Part shown: positions 26,386 through 34,455 of the stretch, piece after piece
Layout: every line of letters begins with the position of its first letter
How positions within the stretch are numbered: the stretch's first letter is position 1
Assembly: GCA_016212515.1 (NCBI GenBank)
Contig: JACRFZ010000115.1
Coordinates: 24,263-88,262 of the forward strand
DNA from: Candidatus Melainabacteria bacterium
GTDB lineage: Bacteria; Cyanobacteriota; Vampirovibrionia; Obscuribacterales; Obscuribacteraceae
Direction of reading: 5' to 3'
DNA length: 64,000 bases
Notes under the pieces: generated by a model
What the model was told of the DNA's origin: nothing
The model's database searches: none
The model's input: only the letters and a program-made list of their open reading frames with translations
Translations under genes and position numbers: made by a program

Positions 26386-27156
26386 CTATTTAAACATGTC
26401 CACCATTTCCTGACTGGCCTGGCCGGAGATGTCTTGAATGGATTTTACGGTCTTGTAGTCGCTGGGCACTTCAAACAGGCTTTTGGGCACTGTTTTGACT
26501 TGCACCTTTACCAATTTAAGCTCGTCCTTTTTCTTAGCCATGCCGTAATTGGTTGTTTCCAGTTTGAGGGGAATGGCTCCTACGGAAGAAAGAGCGAGGG
26601 CGCGTTCGAAGCACTTTGCCGCTTCCTGTGGATAGACCTTGTCTTCCGCCACCCAGTAATCAGCTTCTTTTATAATGAGCCGTTCCCAGGCATGGGTAGG
26701 ATTGGCTATTTTCTGCCGTATTTCCATCTTGTAGAGGCGGCACTTGAGACCCTCCAGGCTGGTTTCCTGGAAGGATTTTGGTATCAGTCCGGTGGCGGCG
26801 CTTGGTCTCAACCAGCCAAAGGTGTGTACATCATTTGGCTTCCACTGGCTGGGCGGGCAAATGTGCACCAGGCGGGTCTTCGGATTCATGGAAGTAGCCT
26901 GCCACTTTGGTGCTTTCAATAAGAGCACGAAGTTGCGAGAGGGCGAATCCATGCGGATGGCCGTCTTTGTGTAAGTAATAGTACAGGCGCCCTGTACTTG
27001 CGACCAGAGGTCGACACAGCGCGCCTGCATTTTTTCACTACTATCGGCGGATTTCTTTTGTGTGTGGGATTGCGCCCAGGCAGCGCTACTGGTGCTTGTT
27101 AGCAAGAGTGCTGTCAGCAGGGATACCGGTCGATTTTTCTTTGACCGGTCAGGCAA
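26386..27156 (-). CDS. Secreted protein of unknown function
   Basis: The 256-residue protein has a clear signal peptide (basic start, then LLTALLLTSTSSAAWAQ) and a mature part with the general pattern of lipoprotein-carrier or DUF4412-like proteins: DYWVAEDKVYPQEAAKCF, then a late VPKSLFEVPSDYK. The TTG start directly follows the atpC stop codon, so it is the last gene of the atpD operon. A role with the ATP synthase is not implied by its sequence; it would be periplasmic. No enzyme motif is visible. Confidence 0.65.
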   Translation of the reverse strand: MPDRSKKNRPVSLLTALLLTSTSSAAWAQSHTQKKSADSSEKMQARCVDLWSQVQGACTITYTKTAIRMDSPSRNFVLLLKAPKWQATSMNPKTRLVHICPPSQWKPNDVHTFGWLRPSAATGLIPKSFQETSLEGLKCRLYKMEIRQKIANPTHAWERLIIKEADYWVAEDKVYPQEAAKCFERALALSSVGAIPLKLETTNYGMAKKKDELKLVKVQVKTVPKSLFEVPSDYKTVKSIQDISGQASQEMVDMFK

Positions 27157-27594
27157 TTATCTTATACCGCCACCACGTTGTTTGCGTAACTTGCCGAGTT
27201 CTGCCGCTTTGAGTCGAGCCATAGCTCTCGAAAGGGCCAGTTCGGAAGCGTAGACATCGATCTTGTCTGTTCTTTGAGTCTTTTCTGCTTCCACTCTTTC
27301 TTTGGCTTGCTTGGCGCGGGCTTCGTCGATTTCCACATCCAGTTCGGCAACGTCGGACATGATGGTGACTTCGCTTGTACCTACTTCCATGATGCCGCCA
27401 ATCACAGCAGCAACTTCCTCTTCGCCGCGCACCTTGAAGCGCATGACGTCGATGGCCAGGGTTGTTACCAGGGGCTCGTGTCCCGGCAAAATCGTCAACT
27501 CACCATCCCTTGCGACGGCAGTGATTTGTTCCACCGGGCTCTCGTATACGATGCGATCCGGGGTGATGATTTTCAGGTTGAGTGTGTTTGCCAT
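27157..27594 (-). CDS. atpC: ATP synthase F1 epsilon subunit
   Basis: The epsilon subunit forms part of the central stalk and can inhibit ATP hydrolysis. The 145-residue product begins LNLKIITPDRIVYESPVEQI and continues with ARDGELTILPGHEPLVT, the family's N-terminal beta-sandwich signature. The C-terminal helical hairpin (EIDEARAKQAKERVEAEK) is complete. It belongs to the atpD operon, but a ClpP-like gene is inserted between the two. The pairing of beta and epsilon apart from the other subunits matches Cyanobacteria. Confidence 0.95.
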   Translation of the reverse strand: MANTLNLKIITPDRIVYESPVEQITAVARDGELTILPGHEPLVTTLAIDVMRFKVRGEEEVAAVIGGIMEVGTSEVTIMSDVAELDVEIDEARAKQAKERVEAEKTQRTDKIDVYASELALSRAMARLKAAELGKLRKQRGGGIR

Positions 27595-27642
27595 CTTTTA
27601 TTCGTCCCAAATTCTATTTTTGCAGTTCAATTACTTTTTAGT

Positions 27643-28281
27643 TCAGGCCTTGCTTTTACCACTTTTGGCAGCGGGCAGTTTGGCCTTGGTTTTCTTCATG
27701 CCTGAAACTGAACCCTGATGCTCGATGAGTTTGTCGATGAGGTTGTATTCAAGGGCTTCTCTGGCGGAGAGATAGAAATCACGTTCGATATCTTTGCGCA
27801 AGCGATCTTTGGGCTGACCTGTAGATCTATGCAGCACCTCGATTTGTGCTTCTCGAAAACGCCGTCCTTGCACCGCCTGAATTTCCAGGTTGGTGATGTC
27901 GCCTTCAGCTTCCCAGAGGGTCTGATGGAACATCAAGGTAGCAAACTCATAGGAACTTCTCTCTCCGGTGCCGGAGGCAAGAATTTCACATGCACCGGAG
28001 AGCGCATGCCCCAGACAAATTGTATTCACCGGCGCTTTGATACTGTGCATGACTGCAATGATGCAGTCGGCATTGTAGCCGTTGCCGCCGGAGGAATTGA
28101 TGTACAGATTTATCGGTGTCTTGGAACAGCGCTCATCGAGCTTGAGCAGGCGCTTGATCACAGGTAGGGCAACTTCATTTTCCAGTCTTCCGAAGACATA
28201 GACATTGCGATTGCCGGGGCCGCTTTCAGGCGCCGCTTCTTTAGTGTGCTCGACTTTTTCCGGTTGATGTTTTTTCTTCAT
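27643..28281 (-). CDS. ClpP-like serine protease encoded inside the atpD-atpC operon
   Basis: The 212-residue protein belongs to the ClpP/crotonase-fold proteases. It has LYINSSGGNGYNADCI, the nucleophile segment CLGHALSGACEILASG (Ser95), FATLMFHQT (His119) and ERDFYLSAREALEYNLID (Asp168), so the Ser-His-Asp triad is intact. Its Lys/Glu-rich head and tail are longer than usual, and the Ser-flanking sequence ALSGACE differs from the common AASMA, suggesting a divergent paralogue rather than the housekeeping ClpP. Its ATG overlaps the atpD stop by one base (TAATG), so it is translationally coupled to the beta subunit. It may depend on a Clp ATPase; an effect on ATP synthase turnover is speculation. 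Confidence 0.85.
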   Translation of the reverse strand: MKKKHQPEKVEHTKEAAPESGPGNRNVYVFGRLENEVALPVIKRLLKLDERCSKTPINLYINSSGGNGYNADCIIAVMHSIKAPVNTICLGHALSGACEILASGTGERSSYEFATLMFHQTLWEAEGDITNLEIQAVQGRRFREAQIEVLHRSTGQPKDRLRKDIERDFYLSAREALEYNLIDKLIEHQGSVSGMKKTKAKLPAAKSGKSKA

Positions 28282-29705
28282 TAGGCTTGCATTTTCTTGG
28301 CTTGTTCTTTCGCTTCTTCAATGCCGCCCACCATGTAGAAGGCGCCTTCCGGCATGTCGTCGCATTCTCCTTCGAGAATCTGACGGAACCCTTCCACGGT
28401 GTCTTTGAGTTTGACGTACTTACCTTCGCGGCCGGTGAAGTTGGCGGCGACGGAGAACGGTTGGCTCATGAAGCGCTGGATCTTTCTGGCGCGACCGACG
28501 ATAAGTTTGTCGTCGCCGGAAAGCTCATCCATACCGAGAATGGCGATGATATCCTGCAAGTCTTTGTAGCGCTGCAGAGTCTGCTGTACGCCGCGGGCTA
28601 CGTCGTAGTGCTGTTGTCCGACTACTTCCGGCTTGAGAGCGGTAGAGGTGGAAGCGAGCGGGTCAACGGCAGGATAGATACCGAGTTCGGCAATCTGACG
28701 GCTGAGAACGGTGGTGGCGTCGAGGTGACCGAAGGTGGTGGCAGGAGCCGGGTCGGTCAAGTCGTCGGCAGGTACGTATACAGCTTGTACAGAGGTGATG
28801 GAGCCGTTCTTGGTGGAGGTAATACGCTCTTGCAGCTGGCCCATTTCGTTGGCCAGAGTAGGCTGATAACCTACGGCGGAGGGCATACGTCCCAGGAGCG
28901 CCGACACTTCGGAACCGGCCTGGGTGAAGCGGAAGATGTTGTCTACGAACAAGAGCACGTCTTGCTTGGATACGTCTCTGAAGTATTCAGACACGGTTAG
29001 AGCGGAAAGAGCGACGCGCATTCTGGCGCCCGGCGGCTCGTTCATCTGACCGTAAACCAGAGCTACTTTGTCGAGAACGCCGGAATCTTTCATTTCGTGA
29101 TAGAGGTCGTTGCCTTCACGAGTACGCTCGCCCACACCGGCAAACACTGAGTAGCCGCCGTGGTGCTTGGCGATGTTGTTGATAAGTTCCATGATGATAA
29201 CGGTTTTGCCTACGCCGGCTCCACCGAAGAGACCAATTTTGCCGCCCTTTACGTAGGGAGCCAGAAGGTCTACGACTTTGATACCGGTTTCGAAGATAAC
29301 CGTATCGGTTTGCAGGTTGGTCAGCTCGGGGCAGGGTCTGTGGATGGGCCACATTTCGTCGGCCTTGAGCGGTTCGCCTTCGTCCACAATCTCACCAAGT
29401 ACGTTGATGATGCGACCGAGGGTGCCTTTTCCTACCGGCACAGTAATCGGGTTACCGGTGTCGGTGGCGGTCATGCCGCGGGTCATACCGTCAGTGGAGC
29501 TCATGGCTACGCTTCTGACTCGGTTGTCGCCCAGCATCTGCTGCACTTCGCAAACCACTTTCATGTGGTCGCCGGCCGGGTTGACGCCGGCTATTTCAAG
29601 GGCGTTGTAAATCTCGGGCAGGTGACCGCTGGGGAATTCCACGTCCACAACCGGTCCGATGACCTGCACGACTTGACCCTGGGTCTTCTCTAGTACTGTG
29701 CTCAT
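28281..29705 (-). CDS. atpD: ATP synthase F1 beta subunit
   Basis: The beta subunit carries the catalytic nucleotide sites of F1. The 474-residue product has the Walker A motif GGAGVGKTVII, the Walker B region DVLLFVDNIFRFTQ and the signature PAVDPLASTSTAL, all intact. The N-terminus GQVVQVIGPVVDVEF is the usual beta barrel. It is the first gene of a four-gene minus-strand operon (beta, ClpP-like, epsilon, secreted unknown). Alpha, gamma, delta and the F0 genes are not in the window, an arrangement typical of Cyanobacteria. Confidence 0.97.
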   Translation of the reverse strand: MSTVLEKTQGQVVQVIGPVVDVEFPSGHLPEIYNALEIAGVNPAGDHMKVVCEVQQMLGDNRVRSVAMSSTDGMTRGMTATDTGNPITVPVGKGTLGRIINVLGEIVDEGEPLKADEMWPIHRPCPELTNLQTDTVIFETGIKVVDLLAPYVKGGKIGLFGGAGVGKTVIIMELINNIAKHHGGYSVFAGVGERTREGNDLYHEMKDSGVLDKVALVYGQMNEPPGARMRVALSALTVSEYFRDVSKQDVLLFVDNIFRFTQAGSEVSALLGRMPSAVGYQPTLANEMGQLQERITSTKNGSITSVQAVYVPADDLTDPAPATTFGHLDATTVLSRQIAELGIYPAVDPLASTSTALKPEVVGQQHYDVARGVQQTLQRYKDLQDIIAILGMDELSGDDKLIVGRARKIQRFMSQPFSVAANFTGREGKYVKLKDTVEGFRQILEGECDDMPEGAFYMVGGIEEAKEQAKKMQA

Positions 29706-29865
29706 TTGTTCTCCCTAACCGCTTTGACTAACGTCAATATTGTTTTGGATTTCGATTGGCGTCGAAGATAAAGGATATGGATTACCTGTTTATCAAGGAA
29801 GGCAAAAGCGGCTCGCGCTTCCCTTGACTTCTCGCCTTCTACATCGCCATCTAGGATAGATGTTA

Positions 29866-29894
29866 TTGGGAGCAAGTTCCCTGTCGTTTATGAT
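29866..29894 (+). promoter_or_regulatory. Putative promoter for the K+ channel gene
   Basis: TTGGGA (29866-29871) and TATGAT (29889-29894) are separated by 17 bp, 104 bp upstream of the channel start, in the 293-bp region divergent from atpD. Confidence 0.4.
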
Positions 29895-29998
29895 AGTTTT
29901 CGTTCTTTCTTAGTGAGCTTTAGCTAAGGTGGCTAAATACCTGTAAGCTTGTAGGGTTGTTTTTAGCCCGTTCAGCTCCCTAAATCCAGAGGTGGTCA

Positions 29999-31003
29999 GT
30001 GAAAGAGACGCTTGGCAAGCGTTTTACTATCGATTTATTACGCCTGACCGGCTTTGTACTTTTTGGCGCCCTGGGTTTCATGGTTGTCGAGGGATGGGAC
30101 TTCCTCGACGCCCTGTTCATGACAGTGATCACCTTGACGACCGTGGGTTATGGTGAGACCAATCCACTTTCCGTACATGGGCGCATTTACACGATTTTTC
30201 TCATTCTGGTGGGAGCCGGCGTAGTGCTCTATGTGCTCTCGGATATGGTTGAGATTTTCTTGAGGCTTAATATTGGAGCAAGAAGAATGAAGCAGAAGAT
30301 TGCCAAAATGAGCGGCCACCACATTGTTTGTGGCTACGGGCGCAGCGGTCAGGAAGTAATCGACCATTTTCTCCTGAACGGCATTTCCTTTGTATTGATT
30401 GAAATCGACCAGGAGAAAGCCAAGCAAGCCATGGAAAACGGGCTCCTGGTGCTTTGCGGCGATGCCTCCAGCGATGATATTTTGATGCAAGCGCAAATTG
30501 AGAAAGCTAAAGGTATCGTCTGTGCTTTGCCTGATGATTCCGCCAACACTTTCATTGCACTTTCGGCAAGAGGCTTGAACGAAAAAATTAAGATCGTTTG
30601 CCGCGCCGCTAATCCGGGCTCGGAAGCTAAAATGCGCCGGGCCGGTGCCGACATGGTAATTTCGCCCTATGTCATTTGCGGTAAGCGTATGGCCACTGCC
30701 GTCACGCACCCCCTTGTTACAGAGTTTCTCGATGTTGTCATGCATACGCCCGGCTACGATCTGCGCATGGAGCAAGTGCGTTTGCCGGGTGGCTCCCGGC
30801 TGATTGGTTCCACCTTAAAGGATGCAAACATTAAGCAGGCTTCCGGGGCCATGATACTGGCGGTAAATCAAAATGGTAAGCTGATATCCAATCCATCGCC
30901 GGAACTGATCTTTCAAGCTGGGGATGATTTGATTGCTCTGGGAACGGAGCAACAATTGAGTAAGCTGGTGGAGTTTTCAGGGGCTAAATCTAGTAGCCGC
31001 TAA
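29999..31003 (+). CDS. Potassium channel with RCK (TrkA-N and TrkA-C) domains
   Basis: The 334-residue protein has a two-helix pore unit (about residues 12-85) with the K+ selectivity filter TTVGYGE. The RCK nucleotide-binding domain follows (HHIVCGYGRSGQEVIDHF, then CGDASSDDIL), and a C-terminal RCK-C domain (about 245-330) ends the protein. The tetrameric channel would be gated by a nucleotide, Ca or another ligand bound at the RCK ring. The GTG start is preceded by AGAGG. A DUF1292 gene follows after 25 bp. It could be called a Kch/MthK-type channel; the ligand is unknown. Confidence 0.9.
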   Translation: MKETLGKRFTIDLLRLTGFVLFGALGFMVVEGWDFLDALFMTVITLTTVGYGETNPLSVHGRIYTIFLILVGAGVVLYVLSDMVEIFLRLNIGARRMKQKIAKMSGHHIVCGYGRSGQEVIDHFLLNGISFVLIEIDQEKAKQAMENGLLVLCGDASSDDILMQAQIEKAKGIVCALPDDSANTFIALSARGLNEKIKIVCRAANPGSEAKMRRAGADMVISPYVICGKRMATAVTHPLVTEFLDVVMHTPGYDLRMEQVRLPGGSRLIGSTLKDANIKQASGAMILAVNQNGKLISNPSPELIFQAGDDLIALGTEQQLSKLVEFSGAKSSSR

Positions 31004-31028
31004 GCTCTAGTCAATGAGGTATATGTAG

Positions 31029-31361
31029 ATGAGCGAAGCTCCCCAGGTTCCTGCAGAAGGCGCAGTGCCGGTGTTTGTTCTGGAAGGCGAAGACGGGCAT
31101 TCTTATGAATGCGAATTTCTCGATCGCTTCGATTTTGAAGAGAATGAATACGCGCTGCTTCTCAAGCTGGCCGAAGAAGGCGCTGAAGAAGAGCTGGATG
31201 AAGAAGATCAGACTCTTGTAATAATGCGTGTCTTCGAAAGAGGCACCGACCTCATTTTCCAGACCATCGACAATGATGAAGAGTTCAATAAAGTGGTGGC
31301 CTTTGTAGAAGCAAAAGTGGAAGCCGAGCGGGCTGCCATGGACGCCGAAGGCCAGAACTAA
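31029..31361 (+). CDS. DUF1292 family protein
   Basis: The 110-residue acidic protein matches the small DUF1292 family: VPVFVLEGEDGHSYECEFLD, then LVIMRVFERGTDLIFQTID. The family is common in Firmicutes and Cyanobacteria and has no known activity. No membrane segment is present. It follows the potassium channel by 25 bp and is ended by a terminator, so it may be co-transcribed with the channel. A membrane-anchored paralogue follows. Confidence 0.75.
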   Translation: MSEAPQVPAEGAVPVFVLEGEDGHSYECEFLDRFDFEENEYALLLKLAEEGAEEELDEEDQTLVIMRVFERGTDLIFQTIDNDEEFNKVVAFVEAKVEAERAAMDAEGQN

Positions 31362-31385
31362 GGAACGCAGTTTCAAGAAATTGAG

Positions 31386-31420
31386 AGAGGGCACATATTT
31401 TGTTGTGCCCTTTCTTGTTT
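31386..31420 (+). terminator. Intrinsic terminator between two DUF1292 genes
   Basis: AGAGGGCAC pairs with GTGCCCTTT (one mismatch at the base of the stem), followed by a T-rich tract. It lies 24 bp after the first DUF1292 stop and 13 bp before the next start. Confidence 0.65.
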
Positions 31421-31432
31421 TGCCGAGTAGCT

Positions 31433-31996
31433 ATGGCCGAAGAACAAAAGCAGCTCCAATCCAAACCCTGGAAGACCTGGCAGTGGGTGTTGGCCTGGTT
31501 GGCTTTTGCCGTGATGATGTCCATCACCTTCGGTCTGGTCGGCCTAATGGTCTACTTTCAGGTGGAGCACGCTCAAACCAATCAAAAGACGCAGGAAGTG
31601 CTGGCCGCCATGGGCGAGAAGAATCTGGTTCTGAGCGGTGATGACGGCAGCTCTTATGAGTGTGAGATAGTCGATACGATTACTTGTTTCAATAAATTGT
31701 ACGCTGTGCTTAGAAAGATCGCAGAGACGAAAACCGACCCTAAGCAGCCTGAGAGCAAAGGGCAATCGACCCGGGGCTCCGGGCAGTCGGAGCTGGTGAT
31801 AATGCGATTGAGCTTGAGAGACAAAGAGCTTATCTTCAGCGTCATTGACGACGAGGCGGAATTCGAAAGGGTGACAAACTATTTCCAGCGTACGCAAGAG
31901 ACGCAGCAACGCCTTCAGAACCTAAAGCAACCCCTCAAGCAACCCCTGGAATATTTCGAAAACGCAGGCAAAAAACTGTTTCCTGCCCTTAAGTAG
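31433..31996 (+). CDS. Membrane-anchored DUF1292-like protein
   Basis: The 187-residue protein has one membrane helix (about residues 17-42, WVLAWLAFAVMMSITFG) and a soluble domain related to the preceding DUF1292 protein: DDGSSYECEIVDTITCF, then SELVIMRLSLRDKELIFSVID. A charged insert rich in Lys, Pro and Gln separates the two halves. The frame is open from 31400, but that start lies in the terminator, so the ATG at 31433 is chosen. The pair looks like a duplication in which one copy gained an anchor. It ends 2 bp from a convergent gene. Confidence 0.7.
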   Translation: MAEEQKQLQSKPWKTWQWVLAWLAFAVMMSITFGLVGLMVYFQVEHAQTNQKTQEVLAAMGEKNLVLSGDDGSSYECEIVDTITCFNKLYAVLRKIAETKTDPKQPESKGQSTRGSGQSELVIMRLSLRDKELIFSVIDDEAEFERVTNYFQRTQETQQRLQNLKQPLKQPLEYFENAGKKLFPALK

Positions 31997-31997
31997 G

Positions 31998-32474
31998 TCA
32001 GCCGCCCAGCAGTAAGGTGGTTGGTTTTTCTATGGTCTCAGGGTGGCAGATGATGTCTTGCACAATCGCTTCCACCACCACTTCCAGGGGGGCTTTACTG
32101 TGGAATTTGCGCTCAGAGCTGAGAGCCTGCGACCACATACCGTCTTCGCCTTTGCCGGTGGCATAAATTGAAATGTAGCGTGCCCCCTTGTGCACGGTGA
32201 AAAGCGTTGCTGTCTTCTCAAATTGAGTCCAGGAGTCGAGTTGCAGCTTGTCGAGGATGAGGGAACCGGGTCCCTCATTTTCATCGGGAGTGGGAATGAC
32301 AGGCATCGCTTTGCTAAGCATCGAGTGTAGCTGAGCTTTCCAGTTGTCCACCTGGGCCGTGTCATAAACGCGCAAAGGCGCCGTCTCTACAAAGAAACCG
32401 GCCTCGGTTTCGGCCATGGTAGGCAAAATCACTTTCTTGCCCGGTCCCCAGAGATAGATCTTGATCATATTCAT
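31998..32474 (-). CDS. Protein of unknown function downstream of lysS
   Basis: The 158-residue product has no signal peptide or membrane helix and an ordinary mixed composition. It starts MNMIKIYLWGPGKKVILP and contains KGARYISIYATGKGEDGMW. I do not recognise a family. It follows lysS on the same strand after 55 bp, so it may share that transcript, and it ends 2 bp from the DUF1292-like gene coming the other way. No strong ribosome binding site is visible, so the start is uncertain. Confidence 0.6.
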   Translation of the reverse strand: MNMIKIYLWGPGKKVILPTMAETEAGFFVETAPLRVYDTAQVDNWKAQLHSMLSKAMPVIPTPDENEGPGSLILDKLQLDSWTQFEKTATLFTVHKGARYISIYATGKGEDGMWSQALSSERKFHSKAPLEVVVEAIVQDIICHPETIEKPTTLLLGG

Positions 32475-32529
32475 TGTGGCGTTCTTGACCTCGGCCGCTC
32501 GACTTTCGTACTGGTTTATTCGTACTGCT

Positions 32530-34047
32530 TTACTGGTGCTTGATTGGCTTCATGGTGGGGAAGGCAATCACGTCGCGAATGGACGGCGAATCGGTAAGCA
32601 GCATCACCAGCCGGTCGATGCCGATGCCGATGCCCATGGTGGGAGGCATGCCGTATTCCATAGCCATGATGAAATCGAGATCGAGAGGCATGGCTTCTTC
32701 ATTGCCGGCCGCTTTCTTCTTGGCTTGCTCTTCCAGGCGCTCTCTTTGATCCTGGGGATCGGAAAGCTCGCTGTAGCCGTTAGCCAGTTCCCGTCCGTAA
32801 ACGAATAGTTCGAAGCGTTCCACTTCGCCCTGGTTTGTGCGGTGAATTTTCGTGAGGGGCGAAATTTCCACCGGATGATCCATGAGGAAGGTGGGCTCTA
32901 TAAGCGTGTGCTCTACTTTGCTTTCGAAAATGGCGTTGATGATGTGACCGCGGCTGTCTTTGTTTTCCAGCTCCACTCCCAGCTTCACAGCAGCAGCTTT
33001 GGCTTCTTCATTGGTTTTGAGGGTGCTTACATCAAGACCGGTTACTTCCTTGATGGCATCGGCCATGCGCAGTCTGCGGAAGGGTTTGGCAAAAGAGATA
33101 TTTTTGCCCTGATAAACCAGCTCCGCCGTGCCGAGCAGTTTCTCGGCGATGTAGCGCAGCATTTCCTCGGTGAAATCCATGAGCTGGTTGTAGTCACCGT
33201 AGGCGCAATACATCTCGAGCATGGTGAACTCGGGGTTGTGCCTGGTGCTGATACCTTCGTTTCTGAAGATGCGACCGATCTCGTAGACTCTTTCCATGCC
33301 GCCGATGATCATGCGCTTCAGATGCAGTTCGGTGGCGATGCGCAGATAGAGATCGATGTCGAGAGCATTGTGGTGGGTGACGAAGGGGCGCGCATCGGCG
33401 CCGCCGGCTTCTACCTGCAGGGTTGGTGTTTCCACTTCCAGATAGCCGTGATCATCGAGGAAGTTGCGCATATGTCTTATGGTCAGGCTGCGTTTGCGCA
33501 GAGTGTCGCGCACCTCCGGGTTGGTGATCATATCTACATAGCGGTGACGATAGCGTGCTTCTACATCGGTAAAGCCTTCCCAACCGTCCGGCAGGGGCAG
33601 AAGCGATTTGCTCAGGATGACCAGGTTTTTGGCCCGTACTGAAAGTTCGCCGGCCGGGGTTCTTTTCATGGTGCCGGTGCAGCCCACGAAATCGCCCTTG
33701 TCAAGGAGTTTGAGCATATTGAACTGCTCTTCCGGCAAGCTGTCTTTGTGGCAAAAGAGCTGAATTTTGCCGGAATCGTCGTGAATGTCGGTGAAGAGCC
33801 AGTTGTTGCGGCTGTTCATGATGCGTCCGCAGACAGTTACCTGATCTTCATTTTCGCTGCCCTTAGGCAGCTCTTTATAGAGTTCTTGCAACTGAGAGGC
33901 CAGGTGACTGCGCTCAAATTTATAAGGGTAGGGATTGATGCCCAACTCTTTCAATTGACCAAGCTTCTTCAGTCGGTCGGCCTTGAGCTTGCTGACGTCC
34001 ATTTCCTCTTGTTTAGGAGTTTCGGAGTTGCCAACCACCTTGGACAT
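32530..34047 (-). CDS. lysS: Lysyl-tRNA synthetase, class II
   Basis: The enzyme charges tRNA-Lys with lysine in the cytosol. The 505-residue protein has the N-terminal OB-fold anticodon-binding domain (about residues 65-150; VTVCGRIMNSRNNWLFTDIH) and the class II catalytic core with motif 2 (GRIFRNEGISTRHNPEFTML) and motif 3 (MGIGIGIDRLVMLL). The length is normal for bacterial LysS. AGAGGTC eight bases before the ATG supports the start. The divergent gyrA start is about 400 bp away, so promoters for both probably lie in that gap. Confidence 0.97.
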   Translation of the reverse strand: MSKVVGNSETPKQEEMDVSKLKADRLKKLGQLKELGINPYPYKFERSHLASQLQELYKELPKGSENEDQVTVCGRIMNSRNNWLFTDIHDDSGKIQLFCHKDSLPEEQFNMLKLLDKGDFVGCTGTMKRTPAGELSVRAKNLVILSKSLLPLPDGWEGFTDVEARYRHRYVDMITNPEVRDTLRKRSLTIRHMRNFLDDHGYLEVETPTLQVEAGGADARPFVTHHNALDIDLYLRIATELHLKRMIIGGMERVYEIGRIFRNEGISTRHNPEFTMLEMYCAYGDYNQLMDFTEEMLRYIAEKLLGTAELVYQGKNISFAKPFRRLRMADAIKEVTGLDVSTLKTNEEAKAAAVKLGVELENKDSRGHIINAIFESKVEHTLIEPTFLMDHPVEISPLTKIHRTNQGEVERFELFVYGRELANGYSELSDPQDQRERLEEQAKKKAAGNEEAMPLDLDFIMAMEYGMPPTMGIGIGIDRLVMLLTDSPSIRDVIAFPTMKPIKHQ

Positions 34048-34455
34048 TAACTTGACCTCTCATATAGATGCGGAAGCTTTATATTGTAGTATCCGCAGTC
34101 GATTTAGGCCGCGAGCCGGGCTCTTAACATGCATTTTGTTACTGAGAGCGGCTTAAGGCGCCGCTTTCTCTCTGGCATACTGCTGTCCTCGGGGCTTTGC
34201 TCGGGCAAGCAAAATAGAGAGCCCGATGCCCTGCTTGAAAGGGCTGGCTGCGCCAACTCCAAGGGCTTTAGTGCTATACTAAACGGCGAGCCCGAGTGAG
34301 CTCAGTTTACGGCACTGCCAGGCATACAGGCGCATTTTAGCTTGTATATCGGGTGGATATCGAAGACCTTTGCAGTCTCAGTTATCTGCAACTGCCCTCG
34401 CTATCGACCGTAGCTTTTCAGGTAACGTCAGTCAATTTTATGGGGTGATTTCACT
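34048..34455. other. 408-bp region between lysS and gyrA
   Basis: No gene is seen. It contains nested inverted repeats (TTTGCT 34196-34201 with AGCAAA 34208-34213, flanked by GGGC/GCCC), which may form an mRNA structure, and an extended -10 element. Both divergent genes must be controlled from here. Confidence 0.5.
34272..34280 (+). promoter_or_regulatory. Extended -10 element, likely gyrA promoter
   Basis: TGCTATACT matches the TGnTATAAT extended -10 pattern at 8 of 9 positions, 175 bp before the gyrA start. No clear -35 is seen at the right distance. The resulting leader would be long. Confidence 0.4.

Noticed and set aside
28287..29000. 237-codon plus-strand frame opposite atpD
   Set aside because: It is antisense to the highly conserved atpD and has no independent signals.
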